Positions 44,671 through 55,100 of a stretch of DNA of 64,000 nt are shown here, piece by piece. The notes beneath the pieces were generated by a model that was not told the origin of the DNA, searched no databases, and saw nothing but the letters and a program-made list of their open reading frames with translations. Origin of the DNA: Acidobacteriota bacterium (GTDB lineage Bacteria; Acidobacteriota; Terriglobia; Terriglobales; Acidobacteriaceae); contig JABDBE010000003.1 in the NCBI GenBank assembly GCA_013288805.1, positions 1 to 64,000 on the forward strand. The letters are read 5' to 3'. How positions within the stretch are numbered: the first letter of the stretch is position 1; every line of letters begins with the position of its first letter. The position numbers and the translations under genes were made by a program.

Positions 44671-46113
44671 TTACAGCGAGCGCAGGAAGTCCAAAATCTC
44701 CTGCCGCTGGCTGGTACTGAGGTTGCTGAAGTTCTGTTCCACGGTTGTGGCCTCGCTGCCATGGCCCGCATGCGCCGCGATAGCGGCGTTTAGGTTCGTG
44801 GTGCGACCGTCGTGCAGGAGGAAGATCCGTTGTCCCAATCCCCACAGCGGAGCGGTGCGGAACTGATCGCCCCCAGCGCTGCCCTGCGAGACGTTGTCCG
44901 CCAAGCCGTTGCCCATGTGATGGATCTCGATGTCCGAGAACGCAGGCACCGGGGCATTGCTCAATGCGGGAACCATGTTCGAAGCCTGTGTCGAGCCTGG
45001 CGTCGCATTGTGGCAGGTTGCACAGCCGATAGCGCTAAATAGCTGGCCGCCGGCGGAGATCGAACTCGCGGGAACCTGTTGGCCGTTCAGCACCACTCCA
45101 CCAGGCGGAGGCGGAGCCAGGAATCGCATGAAGTTTGCAAATGCCGAGACGTCATCCAAAACCGCTACGCTGGACGTCTGCGATGGGTTGGATGTGTCTT
45201 CCGGATAACCCGTTCCCGAGAGATTCAAACAGTTCGAGGGCAGCCCGGTTTGTTGCTGGTCTTCCCCAGGCAGCGGCCGGTCTTGGGTGAACAAAAGGTT
45301 GGTGATGCCCATCTCCACGTTGTAGGCCTCGGCGGAAAAGATGTGCAGCGATTTGTTTTGCGCCTTCCAACCGAAGCGGCTGATTGTGCCGTCATTGCCG
45401 TTGTGGTTGAAGGCGCCAGAAATGCCAAGGTTGTTGTTGTTGTTCGCCGCCTGGTTTTTCAACAAGGTTGAATCGTCCAGATTTTCGATCAATCCCGCGC
45501 CGAAAGTCGGTGTGGGAATGCGGAAGATGATGTCGTTAGCTTGCCCTGCAGCGCTAAAACTGGGCTGTGGCAGACTGCAACTGCCTGCGTCGCTACGGCC
45601 GCTAACTGTGAACAGGTCTTCCACTCCGCCATTCGGAGCGCTGGTGTTCACCGTGCCGTTGGCGTTAAAGAAGAACGGAAAACGGGCTTCCCGGGTGGGG
45701 CCGTTAGCCGTAATGAAATACGGGGTCGCGTCTTTAGGCGCAACGGAGCTGCCGGCAAACGCGAATTGAGGATTGTTTGCAGAACCTGTCCCGCCAACTG
45801 CAGGTTGCGCGTGGCATGAACTGCACTGATTGGAGTTGAACCGCGGCCCCAGACCGTTGTTGCCGGCTGCGTTGCCGGAAACCGACTCCACTGCCTGGAA
45901 GCGAGCTTGACCGTCCGTGAAAAACGGCAGGAAGCCGTTCGGGTCGCTCGTAATGATGGTGGCGCCGGTGCCGCGATTGCCACTCTGAACTCCAGGGTCG
46001 GTTTGAGCCAACGCCATCCCCGTGAACAACAGCGCCGCCCCAGTTGAAACTGACGCAATCTTAACCATCTTGATCAAAATGTATCTTCGTAAAGCCTGTC
46101 GCGAATTCCTCAT
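44671..46113 (-). CDS. di-heme c-type oxidoreductase (DHOR/DUF1111-like)
   Basis: A 480-residue exported cytochrome. The signal peptide (IASVSTGAALLFTGMALAQ) is followed by two CxxCH haem-binding motifs: CSSCH near residue 100 and CATCH near residue 385. Between them is the DHOR core (ITANGPTREARFPFFFN, GVEDLFTVSGRSDAGSCSLPQPSF, RIPTPTFGAGLIENL, SRFGWKAQNKS), and near the end come EIHHMGNGLADNVSQGSAGGDQFRTAPLWGLGQRIFLLHDGRT. Family members are periplasmic and act as thiol oxidoreductases or electron carriers; the partner is unknown. The ATG at 46113 is preferred because the signal peptide follows. Confidence 0.85.
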   Translation of the reverse strand: MRNSRQALRRYILIKMVKIASVSTGAALLFTGMALAQTDPGVQSGNRGTGATIITSDPNGFLPFFTDGQARFQAVESVSGNAAGNNGLGPRFNSNQCSSCHAQPAVGGTGSANNPQFAFAGSSVAPKDATPYFITANGPTREARFPFFFNANGTVNTSAPNGGVEDLFTVSGRSDAGSCSLPQPSFSAAGQANDIIFRIPTPTFGAGLIENLDDSTLLKNQAANNNNNLGISGAFNHNGNDGTISRFGWKAQNKSLHIFSAEAYNVEMGITNLLFTQDRPLPGEDQQQTGLPSNCLNLSGTGYPEDTSNPSQTSSVAVLDDVSAFANFMRFLAPPPPGGVVLNGQQVPASSISAGGQLFSAIGCATCHNATPGSTQASNMVPALSNAPVPAFSDIEIHHMGNGLADNVSQGSAGGDQFRTAPLWGLGQRIFLLHDGRTTNLNAAIAAHAGHGSEATTVEQNFSNLSTSQRQEILDFLRSL

Positions 46114-46581
46114 TGCTTTCTCCTTGATCCGTGTCCCGCAAATACCCAGGGGGATTTCCGTCGCGCAGACCACCTTGCAGGCGGACCATCAAAAAGTGCG
46201 GCGGCTGAAGGGTTTTTCGGTGGGCAACTTCAGACACACGAATAACGCATGAAGTTGCTCCCAATCATGGAGCAAGCTCCCGTGAAATCTTCTTGACTTT
46301 CAACCCGGAGATTCCCCAACGCAATTTTGCTGAGGTGACGCGCACCCGACGAAGAGACGCGGAAGCAGCGAAGAAACTCAACTGCGTGGCAGCAAACTAA
46401 GTGCGCCAGACGTTAGTACGAAGAAGAATAGGAGTCAACAAAAAAGTGCGCACACGTGCACTTACTATTTGTCGGCGAATCAATCTCTCGCAAAATGTTC
46501 ACGGTAGCGCATTCGCAATTCGGCGCCGGCCACTTGGAGCACGTCCAAATGCTAGACTATCGGACATCGGAAAGGCTCTCT
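46114..46581. other. intergenic region without a recognised gene
   Basis: This spacer of about 470 bp lies between the divergent di-heme and helical-protein genes. It contains a 7-bp inverted repeat (TTGCTCC/GGAGCAA, 46255-46275). The track's GTG start at 46456 for the right-hand gene is not favoured. No ORF or RNA family is recognised. Confidence 0.5.
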
Positions 46582-47118
46582 ATGGGGGATGTCCCGCGGA
46601 TCAACGCAACCATTCAGAAGACGCTGGAACTTGCGTCCCGTTGCACCCAGCTTGAAACCAGCGACAATTATGGCGCTTTGGGCGATCAGGTCGAAGAACT
46701 CGAGGGTCAGGCGCGACAGGCATTTCTGGCGAAGATGGAAATCGCGTCGCTGTTGCCAAAACTGAAAACGGGAAAGCCACTGACGCCCGAAGACTTGAAA
46801 ACACTGGAACTGCTCATCGTTGGTGACGCTGAGTATTTCTTGAAGTATGAAAATGATTTGGAGCAGTGGAAGAGCGAGATCAGGAAGTTGCTCGGAGAGA
46901 TATCCAATTTGCAGTCGTCGGATTTGGATGTGGACAGCCTGATGCATTTGCGCGCGCTCTGCGCCGAAGTCGGCCGCGTCCTGCCCGATGTCGTCTATTA
47001 CCTCAATCAGAAAGAACGAACCAGCAAGTTTCAGGCAGCGATGCGAGAACCGCTCGATTCCGAAGGCTATCGCGTGCTCGCTGAAATCGTCGAGCAAATG
47101 CTCAGAGGCAAGATGTGA
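46582..47118 (+). CDS. helical protein of unknown function
   Basis: This 178-residue soluble protein is not recognised. It is almost wholly alpha-helical (INATIQKTLELASRC, LGDQVEELEGQARQAFLAKMEIASLLPKLK, LKTLELLIVGDAEYFLKYENDLEQWKSEIRKLLGEISNLQ), with coiled-coil potential and no signal peptide. The track starts it at GTG 46456. I prefer the ATG at 46582, which has a GGAAAGG Shine-Dalgarno and begins the regular helices. It is followed by heptad array 10. Function unknown. Confidence 0.65.
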   Translation: MGDVPRINATIQKTLELASRCTQLETSDNYGALGDQVEELEGQARQAFLAKMEIASLLPKLKTGKPLTPEDLKTLELLIVGDAEYFLKYENDLEQWKSEIRKLLGEISNLQSSDLDVDSLMHLRALCAEVGRVLPDVVYYLNQKERTSKFQAAMREPLDSEGYRVLAEIVEQMLRGKM

Positions 47119-47128
47119 AGGCCTGGCG

Positions 47129-47156
47129 ACCAGGAACCGGGAACAGCGAACTGACA
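47129..47156. repeat. heptad array 10
   Basis: Four 7-bp units in phase (ACCAGGA, ACCGGGA, ACAGCGA, ACTGACA) immediately after the stop codon of the helical-protein gene, followed by a run of T's. Confidence 0.5.
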
Positions 47157-47335
47157 GCTGTTTTTCCTCTTTTATCCCGGCCCTGCGAAATCGAGTTTCT
47201 TGCTTCTCGCATTTTCGTTGAATCACTTCCACCCTCCGGCGTTATGGGTGGCCCACCCTTAAGCCGCGCTGCGCACAGCACGTCCCCGCGGTGTTAGACT
47301 GATCGGTCGTTTTCGGGGGAGGACTTTCCTTGTCG

Positions 47336-48247
47336 ATGGATCCTGTTCTGCTTGTGCACGGCGGCGCCTGGGCCATTCCGGATGACATGGTCGACGCTCA
47401 TCTCAATGGTGTGCGCCATGCCATTGCAGCGGGCTGGCAGGTACTGAACCGCGGCGGCTCGTCACTCGATGCGGTCGAGGAAGCGGTCGTGATCATGGAA
47501 GACGATCAGACCTTCGACGCCGGACGCGGCAGCTTCCTCAACCGCGATGGCAAAGTGCAACTCGACGCGCTGATCATGGAAGGCGCAACCCTGCGCGCCG
47601 GCGGCGTGGGCTGCGTCGAGCACTTGCGCAATCCTATCCGCGCCGCCCGTAAAATCCTCAGCGAGAGCCCGCACGTGTACTTCGTCGCCGAGGGCGCGGA
47701 ACGCTTCGCGGCCGAGCACGGCATCGCGTTGTGCAAGAACGAAGACCTGATCATCCCGCGCGAAGTCGAACGCTTGCGCGAGTTTCAAGCCCACGCCGCG
47801 GAAGAGAAGCCCGATCTGTTTGCAGCGACTCTTTCCCACGACACCGTGGGCGCGGTCGCCCTCGACGCCAAAGGCGACATCGCTGCCGCGACCTCCACCG
47901 GAGGCACGCTCAACAAAGCTCCTGGCCGCTTGGGAGATTCATCCTTGATCGGATGCGGATGCTACGCCGACAACAAAACCGCGGCAGCTTCCACCACGGG
48001 ATGGGGCGAGCCCATCATGAAGTTGGTGCTGGCCAAGTGGGCCGCGGATCGCGTGGCCTCGGGCAGTCTGCCCGAATGGGTCGCGGCGGAAGCGATCAAC
48101 TATCTGCAGGCGCGCGTGAATGGGCATGGCGGGATGATTTTGCTGGACGCTCGCGGACGTTTTGGCATCGCCCACAACACACCGCGCATGGCCTGGGCGC
48201 TCAAGACGATGAGCGAAGAGCGCTCCGGAATCAGCCGCCAGGAGTGA
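47336..48247 (+). CDS. isoaspartyl peptidase / plant-type L-asparaginase
   Basis: A 303-residue Ntn-hydrolase precursor that hydrolyses isoaspartyl dipeptides and L-asparagine. The opening LLVHGGAWAIPDD and GGSSLDAVEEAVVIMEDD are family blocks. The catalytic Thr is in SHDTVGAVALDAKGDIAAATSTGGTLNKAPGRLGDSSLIGCGCYAD, where autocleavage creates the beta subunit. The C-terminal part includes GHGGMILLDARGRFGIAHNTPRMAWA. Length matches. The first codon is TTG in the track; the ATG at 47336 two codons later is equally good. It is convergent with the downstream receptor gene. Confidence 0.9.
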   Translation: MDPVLLVHGGAWAIPDDMVDAHLNGVRHAIAAGWQVLNRGGSSLDAVEEAVVIMEDDQTFDAGRGSFLNRDGKVQLDALIMEGATLRAGGVGCVEHLRNPIRAARKILSESPHVYFVAEGAERFAAEHGIALCKNEDLIIPREVERLREFQAHAAEEKPDLFAATLSHDTVGAVALDAKGDIAAATSTGGTLNKAPGRLGDSSLIGCGCYADNKTAAASTTGWGEPIMKLVLAKWAADRVASGSLPEWVAAEAINYLQARVNGHGGMILLDARGRFGIAHNTPRMAWALKTMSEERSGISRQE

Positions 48248-48251
48248 GAAG

Positions 48252-48267
48252 TGTTCCACGTGGAACA
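48252..48267. promoter_or_regulatory. parS-like site (ParB binding palindrome)
   Basis: TGTTCCACGTGGAACA is a perfect 16-bp palindrome and a known bacterial parS form, where ParB loads to segregate chromosomes. It lies 5 nt after the asparaginase stop in a 115-bp spacer between convergent genes, a neutral place. A second palindrome (CATATGT/ACATATG, 48285-48304) lies close by. No other copy was found in the window. Confidence 0.75.
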
Positions 48268-48362
48268 TATTGTGGTTACGGTCCCATATGTACAAGAACA
48301 TATGCACAAGCGAAGAACTCACTTTGGTTTCAAGGAGCTAGCAGGGAAGAGCCAGTGATTTA

Positions 48363-51300
48363 TTAGAACGTGAAGCGGACTGAAAACTGCAGCACTCGGG
48401 GAAGGCCGTTTGGGCTAATTTCCTGGAGTGTCCCGAAATTACCCGGGCCGGAGTTAGGCACGAGATAGCAGGTCTGCTTCAGGGTTGCGCCGTCACCGCA
48501 GTTGGTCCCGATTGGGTTGTATTGCAGTTGGTTGACTCCGTCGCCATTCTGCACATAGTAGTTGGCGTGGTTGAACACATTGAAAGCTTGCACCTGAAAC
48601 TGCAGTTCCTTGCCTTCCCTGATTGCAAAACTCCGGGACAGCCCAACGTCGATCCTCTCCAGCCACGGACCGTAGAAGGAATTCAGGCCGATCCCCGGAG
48701 TGGGACCAGCGCCATTGATGCCGCCGGCGGTGTTGGCGGTGTCTTGATTGAAGGCAGTGTCGTTCAGGTTGTCGTTGGCGCCGTTGCAATTGCCGAATGA
48801 CAAAGTCGAACTGGTGCACGCCGGACTTAACAACCCCGCATAGGGGCGGCCGGAAGAGAACTCCATGATGCTGCTCAGGGTCCAACCGGAGAGCAATGCG
48901 CGGCCGGCATCCGATCCCGTCAGTCTTTCGAGTTGAGGACGGTAGACGGCCGCAAGACTAATTCTGTGCCGCTGATCGAGGAGCGAAGGCGCGTGCGTAT
49001 TGCTAAGGTCGAACTGATTGTTGAAGTCCATGCCATCGAGCATGATGCTCTTGGCGAAGGTATAGGAAAATTGCAGCGAGAGTCCTCGCGACATGCGGCG
49101 CTGCAACTGCACGAAGAAGGAGTTGTAGTAGTTTTGCGCGGGGCTGATGAGTTCGTTGATCTGGCCCAGATTGGGGTTGATGCGGCCTTCGGTCAGCAGG
49201 TCGTTATCCATGTTTGGCAGGGTAATCGACTGGCCGCTGCACGGCACCGTAGCTGTACCGGGAGGGCAGACGGTATAGGTCGTCGTACCTTGCAACGGCT
49301 TCAGGTTCGCGTCGTAGGCGCTGCCTGAAAGCAAGTGCACGCCGTGATTCCACATGGTGCCGATACTCACAGTTGTGTTCTCAGAAATCTCGCGCTCAAT
49401 CTGCAAACTCGCCTGCAATATGTAGGGCACGCGAAACTGCGGAGAAACCAGAGAAATATCCGGCGAAGCGGAAAACAAAGGAGAGTTGCCGGGGAGAATG
49501 TTGGGAAAAGTTGGGAGTTGCTGGTTCGGCGGGCCCGCAGTGTAACTGACACTCGCCGACGATTGCTGTGAGGCCAGTCCGTTCGAGACCACGGCGTTGC
49601 GGTAGTTCAGGCCATTCATGTTGTCATAGAACTGCCCGAATCCTCCGCGTACGACCGTCTTGGATGCAGGCTGCCAGGCAAATCCGAAGCGCGGGGAAAG
49701 GCGTAGAAACTGATTGGGATACTGTCCGGTGAGCGGGAATGCGGGATTTTCCGCGGGCTGCGGGTAAACCTGGAAGTCCTCGCGCAAGCCCATTTCCAGG
49801 GTCAACTTCGGCAACGCGCGGAAAGTATCCTGCAGGTAGAATCCATAATAAGGCACGGAAAAAGAAAAAGTCGGGTTCCCCGAAGACTGACTGAAGACAT
49901 TGTATTGGCCCAGTGCAAGAGCCTCGAGGTTTGAGAACTCATAACTGCCGAGGAACGATCCAAAATCGACGGCCTCGTTCGGGTCGGCGCCGCCATCGTT
50001 GTTGTCCGAATCCCAAGCGCGATTGAAATCGAAACCGAACTGTAGGGTGTGCTTGCCAATTACATAGTCGACCCGGTCGGAGAAAGAATACTGTCTTTCA
50101 AAAACCCTTCCCACTGAGAAAGGTGCGTTACCCAGAATGAATGCGGCCGGACTATCCAGAATTAACGTGGGGATGTTGGGTGCAAGGCCGGTCGGGGTCG
50201 AGATCTCGTTGTCCTGCGAGGTGCTCACGTGGAATTCGTTCAGCAATGTGGATGAGAAGGTGTGCGTCCATCCAACGCTGGCCTGGAAGGTGTGCACGTA
50301 AGCGTTGGCCAGCGTCTGCGTTCCATAGTTTCCCACGGTCGGGTCGGTGATGACGCCACCGGGGGAATTGAAGCGATTTAGATTGAGGCTGAGGAACAGG
50401 CTGTCACGGGAAGTGGGCTGATAGTCGAGCCGGGGAGTCAAGACCCAATCGTTGCGCTTTCTGGCTTTGCTGCCGAGATTGGAGTTGAGCGCGTTCACGG
50501 TGTTTGCCACTTGCTGGAGATAGACGGGATTGGTGGGATCAGGCGCAGTGTCGCTGCCGGGCACCGGCAAGGGACCGTTCGGCGCAGGCAAAGTCGTGCC
50601 CGCGGGAATTCCAAAATTAGCGCTCAAGAAGGCGGGTAAGTTCGCTGGTGTCGTGGCCAATACCGGGTTGATGACAGAAATCGGATTGTTGCGCAGTTGC
50701 TGCTCATAATCCACGAAGAACCACAGGCGGTTGCGAACGATGGGCCCGCCCACCCCGGCGCCGAATTGCTGCAAAGCATCTTCCGGCTTAGGGAATCCGC
50801 TGGCTTTGTCGAGGGCGTCGTTGGCACCGGTGGCGGAGTTCCGGTTGTAATAAAACGCGCTACCGTGGAAGGCGTTGCTTCCCGACTGGGTTACAGCGTT
50901 GACGAAGCCCGCTCCACCTCCATAGATGGCCGAGTATGGGCTGACCGAGACTTGAAATTCCTGGATCGCGTCCTCGCCAAAGAGGTACGGGATGCGGTAA
51001 CGGCCGATAATGTCGGAGAAGTAGTTGTTGGTGGCGTTGCTTCCATCCACGGTGAAAGCATTGCCACCGTTTCCGTTGGCGTATCCCGAATCTTCTCCGC
51101 CCTGTTGTCCGGCAATGCTGACCAGGCCAGTGTCGCCGTCGTAGCTGGTGTTCGGCGTAAGCACCGTAAAGTCGGTATAACGACGCCCGTTGAGAGGCAG
51201 GTCCTCGATAAACGATCGATCCAACACTGTGCTGGCGGAGGATTCCGCGGGCCGCAGCATGGGGGCAGTTCCGCTTACTTTAACGGCGTCTCCACTGGCT

Positions 51301-51659
51301 CCGACCTGCAGAATGATGTCCAGCGAAGTCGTGTTTCCGACCAGCACCTGGACTAAACCCTGGGCATCGCGAAAACCTTTGAGACTTGCCGCGATGGAAT
51401 ATGATCCCGGAGTAAGCACCGGAAAGCGGTAGAGTCCAGCACGGTTGGTTTCGACCGATTGTTTGACGCTGGTCTGGAGGTTGCTGACCACCACCGACGC
51501 TCGTGGGACTACGGCTCCACTCGGGTCGGTCACTCGGCCGCTAAGCCCCCCCGTCAAAACCACATTCTGAGCGGTCAGCAATACGCAGCCGGTCAACAGG
51601 ATCAGTATGCTGCATGCCGCCAGGCGATGGGTGACCGGAAGGGCGGGTTCCTTTTTCAT
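48363..51659 (-). CDS. Oar-like TonB-dependent receptor with carboxypeptidase-regulatory domain
   Basis: A 1098-residue outer-membrane receptor. The signal peptide (ACSILILLTGCVLLTAQ) precedes a carboxypeptidase-regulatory-like domain (about 35-120: GGLSGRVTDPSGAVVPRASVVVSNLQTS), then a plug (about 130-260) and a beta-barrel of the Oar type with many aromatic-ended strands. It ends in Phe (LQFSVRFTF), the barrel-assembly signal. Such receptors import large or complex substrates, energised by TonB; the ligand cannot be inferred. The ATG at 51659 is preferred over 51737 because the signal follows. It is divergent from a second Oar-like gene with 470 bp between. Confidence 0.9.
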   Translation of the reverse strand: MKKEPALPVTHRLAACSILILLTGCVLLTAQNVVLTGGLSGRVTDPSGAVVPRASVVVSNLQTSVKQSVETNRAGLYRFPVLTPGSYSIAASLKGFRDAQGLVQVLVGNTTSLDIILQVGASGDAVKVSGTAPMLRPAESSASTVLDRSFIEDLPLNGRRYTDFTVLTPNTSYDGDTGLVSIAGQQGGEDSGYANGNGGNAFTVDGSNATNNYFSDIIGRYRIPYLFGEDAIQEFQVSVSPYSAIYGGGAGFVNAVTQSGSNAFHGSAFYYNRNSATGANDALDKASGFPKPEDALQQFGAGVGGPIVRNRLWFFVDYEQQLRNNPISVINPVLATTPANLPAFLSANFGIPAGTTLPAPNGPLPVPGSDTAPDPTNPVYLQQVANTVNALNSNLGSKARKRNDWVLTPRLDYQPTSRDSLFLSLNLNRFNSPGGVITDPTVGNYGTQTLANAYVHTFQASVGWTHTFSSTLLNEFHVSTSQDNEISTPTGLAPNIPTLILDSPAAFILGNAPFSVGRVFERQYSFSDRVDYVIGKHTLQFGFDFNRAWDSDNNDGGADPNEAVDFGSFLGSYEFSNLEALALGQYNVFSQSSGNPTFSFSVPYYGFYLQDTFRALPKLTLEMGLREDFQVYPQPAENPAFPLTGQYPNQFLRLSPRFGFAWQPASKTVVRGGFGQFYDNMNGLNYRNAVVSNGLASQQSSASVSYTAGPPNQQLPTFPNILPGNSPLFSASPDISLVSPQFRVPYILQASLQIEREISENTTVSIGTMWNHGVHLLSGSAYDANLKPLQGTTTYTVCPPGTATVPCSGQSITLPNMDNDLLTEGRINPNLGQINELISPAQNYYNSFFVQLQRRMSRGLSLQFSYTFAKSIMLDGMDFNNQFDLSNTHAPSLLDQRHRISLAAVYRPQLERLTGSDAGRALLSGWTLSSIMEFSSGRPYAGLLSPACTSSTLSFGNCNGANDNLNDTAFNQDTANTAGGINGAGPTPGIGLNSFYGPWLERIDVGLSRSFAIREGKELQFQVQAFNVFNHANYYVQNGDGVNQLQYNPIGTNCGDGATLKQTCYLVPNSGPGNFGTLQEISPNGLPRVLQFSVRFTF

Positions 51660-52129
51660 TTCGGGTCCTGACAAGATTCGATCGGCCTCCGGGAAGGCGG
51701 TCTCAGAGCGGGGATGGAGACTTCGCCTGCGCAGCATCCATTCCCCCAGCGACTGCTTAAATACACTTTACCGTGCTGCCCTGCAGGCCGCAACGAATCC
51801 ATGAGGATAGCAGGACGGCTTTTGCTACTACCAACCCTAGGAGCTACGATCGTGCGCGGTGAAACGCTTTGAGGTGGGCTGCCGAGGTGGTGGTTGCTGC
51901 TGCACGCGTGGACGCTCGCGCCTACATTGACTCGGCCCCACATTTAACAATGCGATGCCCCTGCGTAATCCGGCTTGCTTTCCCCTGATAGCTTGATGTA
52001 CAAAGCAGCCGAACGTGCTTTCTCAAGAATGTTTGCTCTGAAGCCTGCCGGCGAATTCGGACTGGCTGCGGCCCTCTGCCGGCAAAAGCCGGGTGTCTCC
52101 CTCGTTCGTTATCTCCATGGAGAAAGTTT
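51660..52129. other. divergent receptor promoter region without a recognised gene
   Basis: This 470-bp spacer lies between the two Oar-like genes. No ORF or riboswitch was recognised. A copy of the degenerate TGTAGGCGCGAGCGTCC-type repeat is present near 51907. A GGAGA Shine-Dalgarno precedes the right-hand gene. Confidence 0.5.
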
Positions 52130-55100
52130 ATGACAATGCGGAAGTTCGTCTCGCTATTGGTCATAGTGCTGGGATTAAACACCTTCGGCTTTAGCCAAGG
52201 CGCGACTACGGGCGACCTTCGGGTTACCGTGAAAGATCCCAAGGGCAGTCTGGTCACCAACGCCACGGTTACGGCGCAAGATCAGGCCAAGGGATTAGAG
52301 CGCTCGGTAACCGGGAACGGCCAGGGCGACTACCGCATCGTATTGTTACCGCCGGGGACTTATCAGCTGACGGTCGAAGCCCCGGGCTTCGCGAAGACAA
52401 CGGTTGAGAATGTGAGCATCACGGTGGGCCAAGTGGTGGACTTGCCTGTCGCAGTCTCAGTTGCCGGCGCCCAGGAAGTGGTCAACGTTAGTTCCGCCGC
52501 CGAACTGATCGAAACGAGCCGCACTTCGACCACCGACACTATCGGGCAGCGGAGCATCGATAACCTTCCCATCAACGGGCGCAACTACATTAACTTTGCG
52601 CTGACGGATTCGCAGGTGTTGCGCGACAACGCTCCGGCTACGGGCGCGGCTCCGACGTCTGGGCTGAACATTAGCGGACAACGGGCGCGTGCAAATCTGG
52701 TAAATGTGGACGGTGCGGACGCGACCGACAACTCAACCAACGGTGTGCGTTCGACGGTTTCGCAGGAAGCGGTGCAGGAATTCCAGATCATCACCAACAG
52801 TTATGTCGCGGAATACGGACGTGCCACAGGCGGCGTGATCAACATCATTACGCGTTCCGGATCGAACGATTTTCACGGCGACGTATATGGCTATCTTCGT
52901 GATCGCGACTTTCAGGCGGTCAATCCGTTTAGCACCACGCCCAACCCGGCCTATACGCGGGTGCAGGCTGGAACGGCGTTTGGTGGACCGATCAAGAAGG
53001 ACAAAACATATTTCTACTTCGCTTACGAGATTACGCGACGGCATGAGACGGGATTTTCCAGCATCGGGCAGAACAATTTCGGATTCGTTCCGTTCGACGC
53101 GTCTCCGTTCTTCGGGGCTCCGGCGGGAACTTTCGACATCCAAGCCACGCCGCAGCAGGCGGCATTTTTGCAAAGCTTTATACCGGTGGTTCCGGCGGGG
53201 CTATTGCCGACACTACAGACTTATGCGTTTATGGCGGGCGCGTCTTCTGGCATCGCGCTCAACGGGAAATATCCCGCTTCATTTGCCCTGCTTCCGCCAG
53301 CCTTTGTGCCTGCGGGATTGCAACAGTTTCCTTCCACCTGCAATCCGGCGTTTGGCGTAGCCGGAGGCTTCGTACCGGTTTGCGCCGGGTTGCCAGCTTC
53401 GTTTCAGACGCTGGCCTCGCAGGTGGGAAACTTCCCGGTTTTCGAAGGAACCAGCCTGTATTCGTTGCGTCTCGATCACAACATCACTAGCAACAATCGG
53501 CTCATGCTGCGGGCGAACGTCAGTCCGAGCACGGTCACCGGTATTGAGGTAAATGGCGAGAACCAGGTATTCGGTCAGAATTCTTACTCCCGAACTTCGC
53601 AGCAGACCTACCGCGATGTCACAGGGGTGGCGCAGGATACATGGACGATCGGGAACAACAAGGTGAATGAATTCCGCTTCCAATTCGCCCGACGCGGACT
53701 GCTGTACAACTATTCCAGCGCACCGGGGGGATCGGATGTCGCGGTAGACATTCCGGGCTATGCTTTCTTCGGGCGCGAGCCTTACTCCTACATTGACCGG
53801 GTGGAAAAGCGTTACCAGTTCACCGACAACTTCTCGTGGACGCTGGGACGGCACGATACGAAGTTCGGAGTGGATTTTAATTACATTCCGATTACAGCCA
53901 CTTTCACGGTGAACTACGGTGGGGTTTACGATTTTGGCAGCCTCAGCCTTTTTCCAGCGCCTTTCCCGAGCTTCTCTCCGGTGCAAGGATACGGCTTAGG
54001 AATTCCTCAGGATTTTATTCAAGGCATTGGCAATCCTAGCGATTCTTTCTCGAACAAACCTTTGGGCGTGTACTGGCAGGATTCGTGGCGAGCCAAGCCG
54101 AACCTGACCTTCAACTACGGGCTGCGATATGACATCGAGTTCCCGCCCCAGTTCTCGCAGCCGACTGCTCTTGCGCTGTCGGGTTACAACCAACTCGGCC
54201 TGCAGAAAGGCATTCAGACGGATACCCATATGTTCCAGCCGCGCATTGGGATGGCATGGGATCCGAAGGGTGATGGGAAGACTGTCGTCCGGGCGAACTT
54301 TGGCATATTTTATGACCATCCTCTGCTCGGGCTGTACTTCCTGGGCGATGCTTCGGACGGTTCGAAGAGCGGACAATTGTTGTTTTTCGGGGGCACGCCG
54401 GGATGCAACCCTGCGGCTCCGCCACTCAGCATGACGGCAAACAATATTTTTCAGGGCATTGCGGGAACGTGTTTTCCGGCGGCCGTATCCGCGTTCGGAT
54501 ATCAGGCCAGCCAGCAACGCTTCAACTCGTTCGATCCGACGTCGCTATTCATCAATCAGGGATACCTGACGAACGGAGTGCCGCTGGTGTCGCAGCCGTT
54601 CGGCTATCCACAGGCGAAGGGTTTCGTGTATCCCTATTCGCAGCAGGCGAACTTTACGGTGGAGCGCGATTTGGGCGGCGGCTTCGCGCTGAGTCTGGCT
54701 TATAACTGGAACGGCGGACGACATCTTAACCGTCCGATTAACGCCAACACTGCGCGTGGTGATTTGCTGACGTCGAATTGGCAGGCTGCAGTGGCGACGG
54801 GGGCGGCAGCGTCGACGGACAGCCCATTGGCGGTAGCGTCGTGCGGCGTGAACCCGATTCCGGGATCGAAGCTGCCTTATTACGTTCCCGCCGCTTTGGT
54901 CAGCTTCTTCCGGCCCTCGGGACTGAATCCGTCGCTGGCGGGCGGGCCGTTTGCGCCGTGCATTCCGCTGGCGTTGGCGGATTTGGCAGCAACCGGGCTG
55001 AACACAGGGTGCAACCCCGGCGTTTCTGGACTGGCAAATTGCGTGCCGTTCAGTGATATGGACGCGAACTATTCGAATGGCAGTTCGAACTACAACGGAT

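Noticed and set aside
46441-46470. Second parS-like site (GTGCGCACACGTGCAC)
   Set aside because: It lacks the CCACGTGG/TCACGTGA core of parS.
51660-52129. Cobalamin or c-di-GMP riboswitch before the receptors
   Set aside because: I looked for the conserved core strings of these riboswitches and could not find them.
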